In this document: positions 18,453 to 27,512 of the stretch, one piece after another
Numbering within the stretch: the first letter of the stretch is position 1
Layout of the letters: each line of letters begins with the position of its first letter
Origin: Arthrobacter sp. ISL-85
GTDB lineage: Bacteria; Actinomycetota; Actinomycetes; Actinomycetales; Micrococcaceae
Length of the DNA: 64,000 nucleotides
Assembly: GCF_018613675.1 (NCBI RefSeq)
Contig: NZ_JAGGPQ010000018.1
Coordinates: 1-64,000 of the forward strand
Reading direction: 5' to 3'
Notes under the pieces: generated by a model
The model's database searches: none
Told to the model about the DNA's origin: nothing
What the model saw: only the letters and a program-made list of their open reading frames with translations
Translations under genes and position numbers: made by a program

Positions 18453-18965
18453 CTAACCGATGGCTGCGGGCTGTCGCGGGTACACCAGGGCGGTGGCCAC
18501 CGCGGAAATACCCTCCCCGCGTCCAGCGAATCCCAATCCGTCACTGGTGGTTGCCGTGACGCCTACGTGGGCGCCGGCCGCCTCGCTGAGGACCTTTTGC
18601 GACTCTTCCCGTCGTGGCCCGAATTTGGGCCGGTTGGCGACGAACTGCACGGCGACATTGCCGATCTCGAACCCGGCAGCCCTGACGATCCGTGCAGCTT
18701 CGGCAAGGAGGGTTGCGCCGGACGCGCCGGCGAATTCCGGGCGGTCGGTACCGAAGTGGGTGCCAAGGTCGCCGATACCGGCAGCCGAAAACAGCGCGTC
18801 TGCGGCGGCGTGGGCGACGGCGTCGCCGTCAGAGTGCCCGGCAAGGCCACGTTCTCCCGGCCATAGGAGCCCGCCAAGCCAGAGTGGGCGGGGCGAGTCC
18901 TCGGGGGCGTACGCGTGGACGTCGATTCCCACGCCGGTGCGCGGCAGGACCATGTCCGGACTCAT
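18453..18965 (-). CDS. ispF: 2-C-methyl-D-erythritol 2,4-cyclodiphosphate synthase
   Basis: MEP-pathway enzyme that forms the cyclic diphosphate; 170 residues. The metal-binding D-x-H is in GVGIDVHAY and the family signature is [16 protein letters not shown]. The start at ATG 18965 overlaps the ispD stop as ATGA, indicating coupled translation. Upstream in-frame codons lie inside ispD and were discarded. Confidence 0.95.
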   Translation of the reverse strand: MSPDMVLPRTGVGIDVHAYAPEDSPRPLWLGGLLWPGERGLAGHSDGDAVAHAAADALFSAAGIGDLGTHFGTDRPEFAGASGATLLAEAARIVRAAGFEIGNVAVQFVANRPKFGPRREESQKVLSEAAGAHVGVTATTSDGLGFAGRGEGISAVATALVYPRQPAAIG

Positions 18966-19744
18966 CCTTCCACCCACCGGGCGCCGAGCGGGCCCTCAAG
19001 GAGCCCTTCGGCGAAGATAAGGTCCAGGGGCGTGGTGATCTTCAGGGACTGTGTGGACCCACGTACAGCGTGGACGGGCGTGCCCAGCATTTCCACGAGC
19101 ATGGCGTCATCGGTGACGGCAGCGGCCTGCTGCTGGTCCAACGCCTGTGCCGCCTCGTGTGCCTGCAACAGCGTGCCGACTTTGAAGCCCTGCGGGGTCT
19201 GCACAGCCCGCAATTCCTCTCGGCGGGCCGTCCCCGTGACCACCTCCGGCGCAAGCGCAATGCCATCACCCGCGGTGGGGGCGACGGTCTTCACCGTGTC
19301 CACCACGGGAAGCACTGGAATGACTGCAGCGGCGCCGGCGGCAAGGGAATCGGAAACGCGGTGGAAAACGGATTCGGGAGTCAGGGCGCGGGCGGCGTCA
19401 TGGACCAGGACGGCCTCGATGCCTTCCATGAGGGCAGCGATACCGGCGCGAACGGACTCCGCCCTGGTGGATCCGCCGTCAACAACCGTCAGGAGGGGGC
19501 CACCGTCGGCAAGCTCCTCCCGGAAGTCGTCGCACAACTGACGCAGGCCGTGGTCCCCGGCAGGCAACGCCACGCACACCTGGCTGGCCACCCCTGATGT
19601 GACAATGCCCCGCAGGGCATGCCCCAGGATGGGCTCTCCACCCAGGGGCACCGCTGCCTTGGGCATTCCGTAGCCAAGGCGCTGCCCCGACCCTGCGGCA
19701 ACCACGATGACTGCAGTGACCAGGCGCGTGGGTGATTCACTCAT
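18962..19744 (-). CDS. ispD: 2-C-methyl-D-erythritol 4-phosphate cytidylyltransferase
   Basis: Transfers CMP to methylerythritol phosphate in isoprenoid synthesis; 260 residues from ATG 19744. The nucleotide-binding segment [21 protein letters not shown] is the family N-terminal signature, and the HDAARALT segment is typical of the metal/substrate site. It lies directly downstream of carD, with a strong terminator between them (19811-19842), so ispD probably depends on readthrough or its own promoter. Confidence 0.93.
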   Translation of the reverse strand: MSESPTRLVTAVIVVAAGSGQRLGYGMPKAAVPLGGEPILGHALRGIVTSGVASQVCVALPAGDHGLRQLCDDFREELADGGPLLTVVDGGSTRAESVRAGIAALMEGIEAVLVHDAARALTPESVFHRVSDSLAAGAAAVIPVLPVVDTVKTVAPTAGDGIALAPEVVTGTARREELRAVQTPQGFKVGTLLQAHEAAQALDQQQAAAVTDDAMLVEMLGTPVHAVRGSTQSLKITTPLDLIFAEGLLEGPLGARWVEG

Positions 19745-19810
19745 GCGGACTAGCCTACGACGCCGCCACTTCCGTTGGGCGCCAAGGACACCGACGGGTG
19801 GGCCCAAAAA

Positions 19811-19842
19811 AGCCCCGGCGGCACTTGCGTGCCGCCGGGGCT
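19811..19842 (-). terminator. Intrinsic terminator of carD
   Basis: A perfect 14-bp GC-rich stem with loop TTGC is followed on the minus strand by six Ts, a textbook Rho-independent terminator directly after the carD stop. It separates carD from ispD despite their conserved adjacency. Confidence 0.9.
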
Positions 19843-19848
19843 AAATTC

Positions 19849-20331
19849 TTAGGAAGCCAGGACCTCGTCGAGAACGCTTGCAGCCTTCTCCTCGTCGGTC
19901 TTCTCAGCCAGCGCCAGTTCTGAAATCAGAATCTGGCGGGCCTTGGCCAGCATTCGCTTCTCGCCTGCGGAAAGGCCCCGGTCGTGATCCCGGCGCCACA
20001 GGTCGCGAACAACCTCTGCCACCTTGATGACGTCACCGGAAGCAAGCTTCTCGAGGTTTGCCTTGTACCTGCGTGACCAGTTGGTGGGCTCTTCGGTGAA
20101 CTCGGCACGGAGCACATCGAAAACGTGCTCCAGGCCTTCCTTGCCCACTACGTCCCGGACCCCAACAAGGTCAACGTTCTCTGCTGGAACTTCAATGGTC
20201 AGATCACCCTGAGCCACCTTGAGCTTGAGATACATCTTCTCTTCGCCCTTGATGGTGCGCATCTTGATTTCTTCAATCTTCGCAGCACCGTGGTGAGGGT
20301 AAACTACTGTCTCGCCGACCTCAAATACCAT
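19849..20331 (-). CDS. carD: CarD family RNA polymerase-binding regulator
   Basis: 160 residues. The N-terminal Tudor-like RNAP-interaction domain ([18 protein letters not shown]) is followed by a helical DNA-binding domain containing the conserved Trp in TNWSRRYK, which wedges into the -10 upstream edge. CarD stabilises open complexes, notably at rRNA promoters, and is essential in mycobacteria. The gene order lpqE-carD-ispD-ispF-cysS-rlmB matches Mycobacterium. The start ATG is preceded by GGGGAAA. Confidence 0.96.
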   Translation of the reverse strand: MVFEVGETVVYPHHGAAKIEEIKMRTIKGEEKMYLKLKVAQGDLTIEVPAENVDLVGVRDVVGKEGLEHVFDVLRAEFTEEPTNWSRRYKANLEKLASGDVIKVAEVVRDLWRRDHDRGLSAGEKRMLAKARQILISELALAEKTDEEKAASVLDEVLAS

Positions 20332-20459
20332 GTGGACATTTCCCCTTTCCCGCAGACCAGTTTATCACGATTCAGGCATATGACCGGCCGGAGAAAGGGC
20401 TCCCAACCGCGAAAATACGCGGAAAAACGGCCTAATCAACCCCCCGCACCCCCTTGACG

Positions 20460-20479
20460 GATGCACCGATTAGTGCATC
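20460..20479. promoter_or_regulatory. Inverted repeat between carD and lpqE
   Basis: GATGCAC, six bases, GTGCATC: perfect 7-bp arms in the shared promoter region of carD and lpqE. It could be an operator. No regulator can be assigned from sequence alone. Confidence 0.35.
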
Positions 20480-20587
20480 AAGTGAGCGCTCCCACGGACG
20501 ATGTGACACCGCCGAATCCTTGTTTACCCCTCTTTGCCGATAGGCTATGGCTGAAAAAGACTTCAAATTTCTTGAGGAGTACGTGAC

Positions 20588-21214
20588 GTGCGTTCCACTG
20601 CGATGAACCGGGCCCAGCGCGGCAAACTGGCACTGACGGCTGCTGCCCTTGGCGCCAGCCTGCTGACCGCGGGCTGCGGTTACATCACGCCCCAGCAGAC
20701 CAGCCATCAGTACTCCGCCTCGGACGGCATCCGGGCAGACCTCGGTCCCCTGCAACTGCGGAACATGCTCATCGTCTCCACCAGCGAAAATGAGCCCGGC
20801 CGCCTGATCGGTGCCGTCTACAACTCCTCCTCCAAGGACGTGAAGCTCACCGTCAACGGCGCCAAGGGCTCACAGACCGAGGTTGCCGTGAAGGCCAACT
20901 CCTACACGCTGCTGAATGAAAAGTCGGATGCGGCCATCCTGAGCACCACCGGCGGCAAGCCGGGCTCCATGGTGGACCTCAAGATCACCGAGAGCGGCAC
21001 CAACGTCAGCAACACTGTCAAGGTTCCCGTCCTGGACGCCACCCTGCCGGAGTACAAGGACTACGTGCCCACTCCGAGCCCCTCGGCGACGTCCACGCCG
21101 TCGTCCTCCGCTTCCTCCTCGGCAAGCCCGTCTGCCGGCGCAACCTCCAGCGCCACGGCGTCGGCAACGGCGGGCGCCACGGCGTCTGCAACGGCAACCG
21201 CCACCGCCCGCTAG
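20588..21214 (+). CDS. lpqE: LpqE-like lipoprotein
   Basis: 208 residues. A lipobox (LTAGC) puts the lipidated cysteine at residue 30. About 120 residues of a beta-rich domain follow, then a C-terminal Ser/Ala/Thr tail of about 45 residues that is low complexity and probably spans the wall. Divergent from carD exactly as lpqE is in mycobacteria, which supports the name. The GTG at 20588 follows GAGGAG at 8-base spacing. Function is unknown; an outer-leaflet membrane location is inferred. Confidence 0.8.
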   Translation: MRSTAMNRAQRGKLALTAAALGASLLTAGCGYITPQQTSHQYSASDGIRADLGPLQLRNMLIVSTSENEPGRLIGAVYNSSSKDVKLTVNGAKGSQTEVAVKANSYTLLNEKSDAAILSTTGGKPGSMVDLKITESGTNVSNTVKVPVLDATLPEYKDYVPTPSPSATSTPSSSASSSASPSAGATSSATASATAGATASATATATAR

Positions 21215-21240
21215 AAGCGCGCTGGCTGCAGCGGACACAA

Positions 21241-21272
21241 AAAGGGAGGAGCCCAAGGCTCCTCCCTTTTTT
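21241..21272. terminator. Bidirectional terminator between lpqE and regX3
   Basis: A 13-bp stem (AAAGGGAGGAGCC) with loop CAA is flanked by A's on one side and T's on the other, so it can end both convergent transcripts. Confidence 0.9.
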
Positions 21273-21292
21273 GCGGCATTTTCCGTTGCTGC

Positions 21293-21973
21293 CTACGGCT
21301 CGAACTTGTACCCGAGGCCGCGGACAGTCACCAGGTAGCGCGGGGCGGAAGGGTCCGGTTCGATCTTCCCGCGGAGGCGCTTGACGTGGACGTCCAGGGT
21401 TTTGGTGTCGCCAACGTAATCTGAGCCCCATACCCGGTCAATCAGCTGCCCCCGGGTGAGTACCCGGCCCGAGTTGCGCAGGAGCATCTCCAGCAGCTCG
21501 AACTCCTTTAGGGGAAGCAGGACCTGTTCGCCGTCCACGCTCACCACGTGCCGTTCGATGTCCATCCGGACGGGCCCGGCCTGGACCGTGGCCGAGATCA
21601 GTTCCTCTGGTTCGCCCTGCCGCCGCAGGACCGCCCGGACACGGGCCACCAGTTCACGGGATGAGTAGGGCTTGGTGACGTAGTCGTCGGCGCCGAGTTC
21701 CAGGCCCACCACCTTGTCGATTTCGGAGTCCTTGGCGGTCAGCATGATCACGGGGACGCTTGAGCGCTGGCGGAGTTGGCGGCACACCTCCGTGCCGGAG
21801 AGTCCGGGGAGCTGCAGGTCCAGCAGCACCAGGTCGGCGCCGTTGCGGTCGAATTCGGTGATGGCGTCCAGGCCGTTGTCCACCACCTCAACCTCGAACC
21901 CTTCTTTGCCCAGTAAATAGGACAAGGGATCGCTGAATGACTCCTCGTCCTCGACAATCAAAATCCTGCTCAA
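21293..21973 (-). CDS. regX3: Phosphate-responsive response regulator RegX3/PhoP
   Basis: An OmpR-family regulator of 226 residues: receiver domain with phosphoacceptor D52 (VLLDLQLPG) and the switch Lys in VTKPYSSREL, then a winged-helix DNA-binding domain (TKTLDVHVKRLRGKIE). The TTG start at 21973 overlaps the senX3 stop as TTGA and makes the protein begin MSRILIVEDEE, the family N-terminus; the longer open frame is spurious. With SenX3 it controls phosphate-starvation genes, consistent with the PHO-box-like repeat before phoU. Confidence 0.94.
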   Translation of the reverse strand: MSRILIVEDEESFSDPLSYLLGKEGFEVEVVDNGLDAITEFDRNGADLVLLDLQLPGLSGTEVCRQLRQRSSVPVIMLTAKDSEIDKVVGLELGADDYVTKPYSSRELVARVRAVLRRQGEPEELISATVQAGPVRMDIERHVVSVDGEQVLLPLKEFELLEMLLRNSGRVLTRGQLIDRVWGSDYVGDTKTLDVHVKRLRGKIEPDPSAPRYLVTVRGLGYKFEP

Positions 21974-23226
21974 GCGCTGGCTCCTCGTTCTGTTGCGCCG
22001 GCGGCGCGGGGTACTTGGGTAAGGCTGGATTGTTCCGCGGCCCCTTGCGCGGGCGCCAGGGCGGGTGCGCTGGAAACGGAAGGTCCGGTGTCGCCGTCCT
22101 GCCCTTCCATCTCGGGCAGCCGGAGGGTGAAGGTGGATCCCTGGCCCGGCTGGGACCACAGCGTCACTTCACCGCCGTGGTTCGATGCCACGTGCTTGAC
22201 GATGCTGAGGCCCAGGCCCGTGCCGCCTGTCTGGCGGGAACGGGCGGCGTCCACGCGGTAGAAGCGTTCGAAGACGCGTTCCTGGTCCTCCGGCGACAGC
22301 CCGTCCCCCTGGTCGGTCACAGAGATGGAGACCAGGCCGTCCCTGGACCGCACGCCAATGCCGACGCGGGTGTTCGCCGGTGAATAGCGGATGGCATTGT
22401 CAATGAGGTTCCGCAGCGCCGTCACCAACAAATCCTGGTCCCCGAACACGTTGCCCTCGGTGCGGCCGCCCACCACGATGCTGATGTTCTTGCTCTCGGC
22501 GGGAAGCTGGGACCGGTCCACGGCTTCGGCAATGACCGCATTGATGTCGACTGGACCGCCCTGCTGGGTCACGCTGGCGCCCTGCAGGCGGGAAAGCTCA
22601 ATAATGTCCTGGACAAGCGCGGCCAGGCGCGCGGACTCCTTGTGCATGCGCTTCGCGAAGCGGCGGACGGCTTCCTCGTCATCAGCCGACGATTCCAGCG
22701 CCTCCGCGAGCAGGGAGATCGCGCCCACCGGAGTCTTTAGTTCGTGCGATACGTTGGCCACGAAGTCGTTGCGGATCTCTTCGGTCCTGGTGATCTCGGT
22801 CCGGTCATCGGCGAGGAGCAGGATGTATTCCTCACCGAGCATGGCCGCGCGGACCTGGACGACGATGGTTCCCTTCCCAAGCGGCCCCCGCGGAAGCTCA
22901 AGCTGCTTTTCCAGGATGACACCGTCCCGCCGCACCCCTGCGGTCATATCCAGGAGCTCCTTGTGCACCACGGTATGCCCGCGGACCAGGCCGTACGCGT
23001 AGGCTGCGGGGCTGGCACGGACCACGCCGTCAACATCGTCCAGCACCACAAAAGCGCGTCCGACGACGGCCAGCACCTCCGCTGCGCCGGCGGGCAGCGC
23101 AAGCTCCCCGGCGTCGACGTCGAGCAGCTCGCGCTGCTTCTCGCTGACCCGGTAGGCAAGCACGCCGAACGTGCCAAGCGCCAGGCCGATCAGGCCGGCA
23201 ACCAGGCCAATGAGCATAGGATCCAC
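21970..23226 (-). CDS. senX3: Sensor histidine kinase SenX3/PhoR
   Basis: 418 residues: one N-terminal membrane helix (5-25), a PAS domain (about 45-150), the H-box with phosphorylated H161 (VSHELKTP), and an ATPase domain with N box (LRNLIDNAIRYSP) and G boxes (DQGDGL, GTGLGLSIV). A short disordered C-tail follows. It phosphorylates RegX3 under low phosphate and is held in check by PhoU and the Pst system. Divergent from phoU, as in other actinobacteria. Confidence 0.94.
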   Translation of the reverse strand: MDPMLIGLVAGLIGLALGTFGVLAYRVSEKQRELLDVDAGELALPAGAAEVLAVVGRAFVVLDDVDGVVRASPAAYAYGLVRGHTVVHKELLDMTAGVRRDGVILEKQLELPRGPLGKGTIVVQVRAAMLGEEYILLLADDRTEITRTEEIRNDFVANVSHELKTPVGAISLLAEALESSADDEEAVRRFAKRMHKESARLAALVQDIIELSRLQGASVTQQGGPVDINAVIAEAVDRSQLPAESKNISIVVGGRTEGNVFGDQDLLVTALRNLIDNAIRYSPANTRVGIGVRSRDGLVSISVTDQGDGLSPEDQERVFERFYRVDAARSRQTGGTGLGLSIVKHVASNHGGEVTLWSQPGQGSTFTLRLPEMEGQDGDTGPSVSSAPALAPAQGAAEQSSLTQVPRAAGATERGASA

Positions 23227-23286
23227 AGCTCCACTTTATGCTCATGGATGACGCCTCCCACCGACTCCGGGCACTTAGGGGGAACG

Positions 23287-23318
23287 GTTCAACTAACGTT
23301 CATCTGTGTGGGCATAAT
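23287..23318 (+). promoter_or_regulatory. PHO box and promoter of phoU
   Basis: Two 11-base direct-repeat units each begin with GTTCA (23287 and 23298), the architecture of actinobacterial PHO boxes bound by PhoP/RegX3. A -10-like CATAAT at 23313-23318 follows, placing the box over the -35 region, the normal activator position. The same site could also influence divergent senX3. Confidence 0.65.
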
Positions 23319-23422
23319 CGTTTACCGGGCGATGACAAAGTTAGTGGTTAGAGCGCCCATTGGCGACACGATTCCTGCTGCCCTGGAGCGGCCGGCGGGA
23401 GTTCCAAGGAAAGGACGCCCAC

Positions 23423-24085
23423 GTGCGTAAGGTTTTTCAGGAAGAGCTCACCCAGGTTGGTGACCAGCTGGTGGAGATCTCCCGCCTGGTCAGCGAAGCG
23501 ATGGACAAGGCCACTACCTCATTCCAGGTGGCGGACGTGGACCTCGCCCAGGACGTCATCGCTGCAGATGCACGCATTGACTTCCTGCAGAACAGCCTGG
23601 ATGAGCGGGCCATCGACATCCTCGCGCTGCAGGGTCCTGTCGCCAGCGACCTGCGCATGATCGTAGGTTCCCTCCGGATGAGCGCATCCCTTGAGCGGAT
23701 GGGCGACCTCGCGCGCCACATCGCGCAGCTGGCCCGGCTGCGGTATCCCTCCACGGTGATTCCGGAATCCATGACCGGGACGTTCAACCGGATGGCCGAA
23801 CTGGACCAGGAGATCGCCGACAAGTTGACGGTCCTGCTGGAAACCCGCGACCTTGAGGTGGCCAGGGACATCCTCAAGGCGAACACGGCCATCAATGACC
23901 TGCACTTGAGCGTCTTCAAGGCCATCGCAGCTCCCGAGTGGTCCGGGTCCCCTGCCACCACCGTGGACGTTGCCCTCGCCAGCCGCTACTTCGAGCGCTT
24001 CGCCGACCATGGCGTCTCCGTCGCCCAGAAGGTGACCTACCTGGTGACCGGCGCGTGGCAGCCCAACGCCACCGAACACAGCTAA
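23423..24085 (+). CDS. phoU: Phosphate transport regulator PhoU
   Basis: 220 residues with two similar three-helix bundles, each with the PhoU core (about 20-100 and 120-205; LRMIVGSLRMSASLERMGD is the signature of the first). It links Pst transporter status to the sensor kinase. The GTG at 23423 follows AAGGAAAGGA and makes the start VRKVFQEEL; the longer frame starting near 23360 is not family-like. It faces senX3 with the PHO box between them. Confidence 0.94.
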   Translation: MRKVFQEELTQVGDQLVEISRLVSEAMDKATTSFQVADVDLAQDVIAADARIDFLQNSLDERAIDILALQGPVASDLRMIVGSLRMSASLERMGDLARHIAQLARLRYPSTVIPESMTGTFNRMAELDQEIADKLTVLLETRDLEVARDILKANTAINDLHLSVFKAIAAPEWSGSPATTVDVALASRYFERFADHGVSVAQKVTYLVTGAWQPNATEHS

Positions 24086-24097
24086 ACCAAGGGAGTT

Positions 24098-24138
24098 CGA
24101 CGGCGGGCTGGTCACCTGAGGTGGCCAGCCCGCCGTCG
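24098..24138. terminator. Long hairpin between phoU and gpmA
   Basis: A 19-bp stem with one G-T wobble and a TGA loop lies between the convergent phoU and gpmA genes. There is no U tract on either side, so it may act with Rho or protect 3' ends. Confidence 0.6.
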
Positions 24139-24152
24139 TACGGGTTAAGGTC

Positions 24153-24899
24153 TTATTTCTTGCCCTGGTTGGCGACGGCCAGGATAGCCTGTTCGGCGGC
24201 CTCGGGATCGAGGTAGGTGCCGCCGGGCTTGACGGGCTGGAAGTCGCCGTCGAGGTCGTAAACCAGCGGGATGCCGGTGGGGATGTTCAGGCCGGCAATG
24301 GCTTCATCGCTGATGCCGTCCAGGTGCTTGACCAGCGCGCGGAGCGAGTTGCCGTGGGCGGTGACCAGGACGGTCTTGCCGGCCTTGAGGTCTTCCTTGA
24401 TGTCCGACTCCCAGTAGGGCAGGAGCCGGACCAGGACGTCCTTCAGGCACTCGGTGCGCGGGAGGGCGTCGCCCAGGTCCGCATACCGGGGGTCGTGGGC
24501 TTGGCTGAATTCGCTGTTGTCGTCCAGGGGCGGCGGCGGGGTGTCATAGGACCGGCGCCATTCCATGAACTGCTCTTCACCGTATTCGGCCAGGGTCTGG
24601 GCCTTGTCCTTGCCCTGCAGCGCACCGTAATGGCGTTCATTGAGGCGCCAGTCACGCTTGACCGGGATCCAGCCGCGGTCCGCCTTGTCCAGGGCGATGT
24701 TGGCGGTGTTGATGGCCCGCTTCAACAGGGAGGTGTAGAGCACGTCCGGGAGGATGTTGTTCTCCACCAGCAGCTCGCCGCCGCGCCCTGCTTCCGCGCG
24801 GCCCTGGTCGTTCAGGTCAACGTCCACCCAGCCGGTGAACAGGTTCTTGGCGTTCCATTCGCTGTGGCCGTGGCGCAGCAGAATCAGCTTGTAAGTCAT
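24153..24899 (-). CDS. gpmA: 2,3-bisphosphoglycerate-dependent phosphoglycerate mutase
   Basis: Glycolytic/gluconeogenic enzyme of 248 residues. The phosphohistidine H10 is in [10 protein letters not shown], and the active-site region [11 protein letters not shown] and second His in [10 protein letters not shown] are intact. ATG 24899 is chosen over one three codons upstream because AGGA lies 8 bases before it. It is monocistronic and convergent with phoU. Confidence 0.95.
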   Translation of the reverse strand: MTYKLILLRHGHSEWNAKNLFTGWVDVDLNDQGRAEAGRGGELLVENNILPDVLYTSLLKRAINTANIALDKADRGWIPVKRDWRLNERHYGALQGKDKAQTLAEYGEEQFMEWRRSYDTPPPPLDDNSEFSQAHDPRYADLGDALPRTECLKDVLVRLLPYWESDIKEDLKAGKTVLVTAHGNSLRALVKHLDGISDEAIAGLNIPTGIPLVYDLDGDFQPVKPGGTYLDPEAAEQAILAVANQGKK

Positions 24900-24963
24900 G
24901 ATTTTCATCCTAGCTGAGCGGGGTTGCCGCCCGCCCAGCGTTACAAGGCTTCGGAGGCAGGGA

Positions 24964-24969
24964 TAGGGT
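24964..24969 (+). promoter_or_regulatory. -10 element for the methyltransferase gene, leaderless start
   Basis: TAGGGT lies 6 bases before GTG 24976, with a weak -35 candidate TTACAA exactly 17 bases upstream. No Shine-Dalgarno is present. Confidence 0.45.
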
Positions 24970-24975
24970 TGGGCG

Positions 24976-25821
24976 GTGGTTCAAAAGGCTGAGCGGGTGA
25001 ACGCCCCGCAACTCTCCGGACGGAGGCCCGCCGCCAGGCAGGGCCGGCCGGTGGGCAATGTGACCCGCGGGACCACCAACCCCAACCGGATGCGCCGGGT
25101 GGACCGTTGGCTGGCGGGACCGCAGGCCTGGCGCCTCAGGTCCGCGGCGGACCCGCTGGTGGTTGACCTGGGCTACGGCGCAACGCCCGCCACCGCCGTC
25201 GAACTCTATGAAAGGCTCGCAGCCGTCAGACCCGACGTGCGGGTCTGCGGGATCGAAATTGAGCCCGAGCGGGTCCGGGCAGCGCTTCCGCTGCAGCGTC
25301 CCCGGCTGACCTTCCAGGTGGGCGGCTTTGAACTGCCCGTTCCCGGGCGTCCTGTCCTGGTCCGGGCCTTTAATGTCCTGCGGCAGTACGAGGAAGCCGA
25401 CGTGCAGGGCATCTGGCGGCTGGTGCAGGACCGGCTGTCACCCGGGGGCTTGTTCGTTGACGGCACGTGCGACGAAATCGGGCGACGGGTCACATGGGTG
25501 GCACTCGACCGGCACCGCCCGGTGTCCCTGAGCATCTCGGTGCGTTTCGGCAGTTTAGACCTGCCTTCCGAAGTGGCCGAGCGGCTTCCCAAAGCCCTGA
25601 TCCACCGGAACGTTCCCGGTGAACCTGTGCATGCCTTCATGCAGGCGATGGACAGGGCATGGCTTGAGAGCGCGCCGCTTGCCTCATTTGGCAACAGGCA
25701 GCGCTGGGTGGGCATGTGCCGCAGCCTGCGCGACACCGGGTGGCCGGTCCACGACGGCCCCGCCAGATGGCGGCTTGGCGAGCTCACGGTGGACTGGGAG
25801 GCAGTGGCCCCGCTGGGTTAG
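24976..25821 (+). CDS. Class I SAM-dependent methyltransferase-like protein
   Basis: 281 residues. A Rossmann-type SAM motif I ([10 protein letters not shown], about 62-71) and an acidic motif II ([10 protein letters not shown], about 90-99) are clear, and there is a motif IV-like RAFNVLRQY. About 45 basic N-terminal residues may bind nucleic acid, which is speculative. The substrate cannot be told. It is widespread in actinobacteria as an uncharacterised protein next to a DUF2516 gene, which is also the case here, convergent and 4 bases away. Confidence 0.75.
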   Translation: MVQKAERVNAPQLSGRRPAARQGRPVGNVTRGTTNPNRMRRVDRWLAGPQAWRLRSAADPLVVDLGYGATPATAVELYERLAAVRPDVRVCGIEIEPERVRAALPLQRPRLTFQVGGFELPVPGRPVLVRAFNVLRQYEEADVQGIWRLVQDRLSPGGLFVDGTCDEIGRRVTWVALDRHRPVSLSISVRFGSLDLPSEVAERLPKALIHRNVPGEPVHAFMQAMDRAWLESAPLASFGNRQRWVGMCRSLRDTGWPVHDGPARWRLGELTVDWEAVAPLG

Positions 25822-25825
25822 GGAA

Positions 25826-26179
25826 TCACCAGGGGCCGTACGGGCCCATGTTGCGGCTGCCGCCGCGGCCTGCATCCTTCACTGCGGGGCGGACATCTGC
25901 CAGGTAGACGGAGGCGGCCACAACCGCGCCCAGACCGAACAGGCCCAGGGTGCTGAAGAGGCCTCCGCCGGCCCCGAACAGCGAAATCACGCCAACCAAA
26001 GCCGACGCACCGGTCAGGGCAAGCCAGAAGGTCTTGGTCCGTTTGCCGGTGGCTTCGAAGGCGTTGGCCTTGTGCCGGGCGCAGTCCACGAACGCCCACA
26101 GTTCAAGCCCCAGGGCCACGAGGCCAAGGATGAAGAAGACTGCCTGCTCCACGTACGCAATGATTATTCGACCGTCCAC
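25826..26179 (-). CDS. DUF2516 family membrane protein
   Basis: 117 residues with about three hydrophobic segments (11-32, 48-68, 75-95) and a conserved FVDCARHKANAFEATGKRTK stretch between the first two. The family is actinobacterial and of unknown function. It follows the gamma-synthase gene by 9 bases on the same strand and so is probably co-transcribed. A TAGGCT 6 bases before its GTG uses the upstream gene's TAG stop and may be coincidental. Confidence 0.8.
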   Translation of the reverse strand: MDGRIIIAYVEQAVFFILGLVALGLELWAFVDCARHKANAFEATGKRTKTFWLALTGASALVGVISLFGAGGGLFSTLGLFGLGAVVAASVYLADVRPAVKDAGRGGSRNMGPYGPW

Positions 26180-26188
26180 AAGCCCAGC

Positions 26189-27379
26189 CTAGCCGCCCAG
26201 CGTGTGCAGCGCCTGCTCCAGGTCAGCCCAGAGGTCCTCAACGCTCTCCACCCCAACGCTCAGCCGTACCAGGTTCTCGGGGACGCTGACGGGCTCGGCC
26301 GAGTGCCGCCGTCGGCGTTCGATCAGCGACTCCACACCGCCCAGGGACGTGGCAGGCAGCCAGAGATCCAGCGCCTGCACCAGTTTGTCCGCCGCGTCAG
26401 CACCGCTGAGGCCTGCCGTGGGCGCCACCTGGACGCAGATGATGGAACCAAACCCCTTCATCTGCTCTTTGGCGCGGACGTGGCCTGGATCGGAATCGAG
26501 CCCGGGGAACCGGATGGATTCGATGGCCGGGTGCGCGGCGAGGCGTTCCGCCAGGACCATCGCGGACTCCTGGGACCGCTCCACCCGAAGGGCGAGGGTC
26601 CGCAGGCCGCGCAGTGCAAGCCATGCTTCAAAGGGACCGGCGATGGCGCCGTGGATGATGCGGTGGTGCAGCAGGTCGGACCGGATCTCAGGGTTGGAGG
26701 TGACCAGCGCGCCGAGGACGACGTCGGAGTGCCCGGCCAGGTACTTGGTCACCGAGTGGAGGACGACGTCGGATCCGAGCAACAGGGGCTGCTGCACCAA
26801 GGGCGTGGAGAAGGTGTTGTCCGTGACGACGATGGCGCCGGCGGCATGCGCGGCCTCTGCGACGGCGGCCATGTCCGCTATTCCGAGCATGGGGTTGGTG
26901 GGGCTCTCCAACCACAGCATGGCGGCGGCCTTGCACGAGGGACCTTGGGGCGCGAGTGCGTCCTTGACCGCATCGGTGTCGGCGATGTCCACCGTCCGGA
27001 GCTCAATGAAGCCCTTTTGGGCGAGTTCCGAGGCCATCACCAGGGAGCCGGAGTAGCTGTGGTTGGGCATGACCAGCACACCGCCGGCGGGGATCAGGGA
27101 CAATGCGGAGCTGACCGCTGCCAGTCCCGATGCATAGAGCAGGCCAGGCAGCGTGGATGCCTCGAGCTGGCCAAGCGCTTCCTCGAAGGGATCCCAGGTG
27201 GGGTTGGAGTAGCGGCCGTAACCCCGGTCGCCATCACCGAGCGGGCCGGTCCCGAAGTAAGTGGAGGAAAGGGTAATGGGAGGATTGACCGGCTGGTCCC
27301 TTTCGCGCGGCGGACGCCCCGCCGCAACCACCACGGTCTGGGGCGAAAGGGATGCGGCCTGGTGTTCGGAAAGACTCAT
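26189..27379 (-). CDS. Cystathionine gamma-synthase family PLP enzyme
   Basis: Fold-type I PLP enzyme (Cys/Met metabolism family), 396 residues. The Schiff-base lysine is in HSVTKYLAGHSD, the phosphate-contact Tyr/Arg in YGRYSNPTW, and the substrate carboxylate Arg near RLSVGVES. It may be gamma-synthase or gamma-lyase; these are not separable by eye. The ATG at 27379 is supported by a TACGCT -10 element 7 bases upstream; an in-frame TTG two codons earlier is less likely. Confidence 0.88.
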   Translation of the reverse strand: MSLSEHQAASLSPQTVVVAAGRPPRERDQPVNPPITLSSTYFGTGPLGDGDRGYGRYSNPTWDPFEEALGQLEASTLPGLLYASGLAAVSSALSLIPAGGVLVMPNHSYSGSLVMASELAQKGFIELRTVDIADTDAVKDALAPQGPSCKAAAMLWLESPTNPMLGIADMAAVAEAAHAAGAIVVTDNTFSTPLVQQPLLLGSDVVLHSVTKYLAGHSDVVLGALVTSNPEIRSDLLHHRIIHGAIAGPFEAWLALRGLRTLALRVERSQESAMVLAERLAAHPAIESIRFPGLDSDPGHVRAKEQMKGFGSIICVQVAPTAGLSGADAADKLVQALDLWLPATSLGGVESLIERRRRHSAEPVSVPENLVRLSVGVESVEDLWADLEQALHTLGG

Positions 27380-27386
27380 GGGCAAA

Positions 27387-27392
27387 AGCGTA
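27387..27392 (-). promoter_or_regulatory. -10 element for the gamma-synthase gene, leaderless start
   Basis: Minus-strand TACGCT is followed by 7 bases and ATG 27379. The hexamer is identical to the one before the FAD gene at 49870. Confidence 0.45.
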
Positions 27393-27500
27393 CTGTTCCT
27401 GCCATTTGGGCCGAAAAGGGGTGTCGCTTCGTGGACGCTGGTCCTTCCACCCGTCCTGCACAGGGAGTATGTGGAGGCCTAAAATGTCCCCGCGCCTCGG

Positions 27501-27506
27501 TAGGCT
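27501..27506 (+). promoter_or_regulatory. tmk -10 element, leaderless start
   Basis: TAGGCT is followed by 6 bases and GTG 27513, with no Shine-Dalgarno. Confidence 0.5.
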
Positions 27507-27512
27507 TGAGAA

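Noticed and set aside
26186..26191. Leaderless promoter for the DUF2516 gene
   Set aside because: The TAGGCT uses the stop codon of the upstream gene 9 bases away, so operon transcription is simpler.
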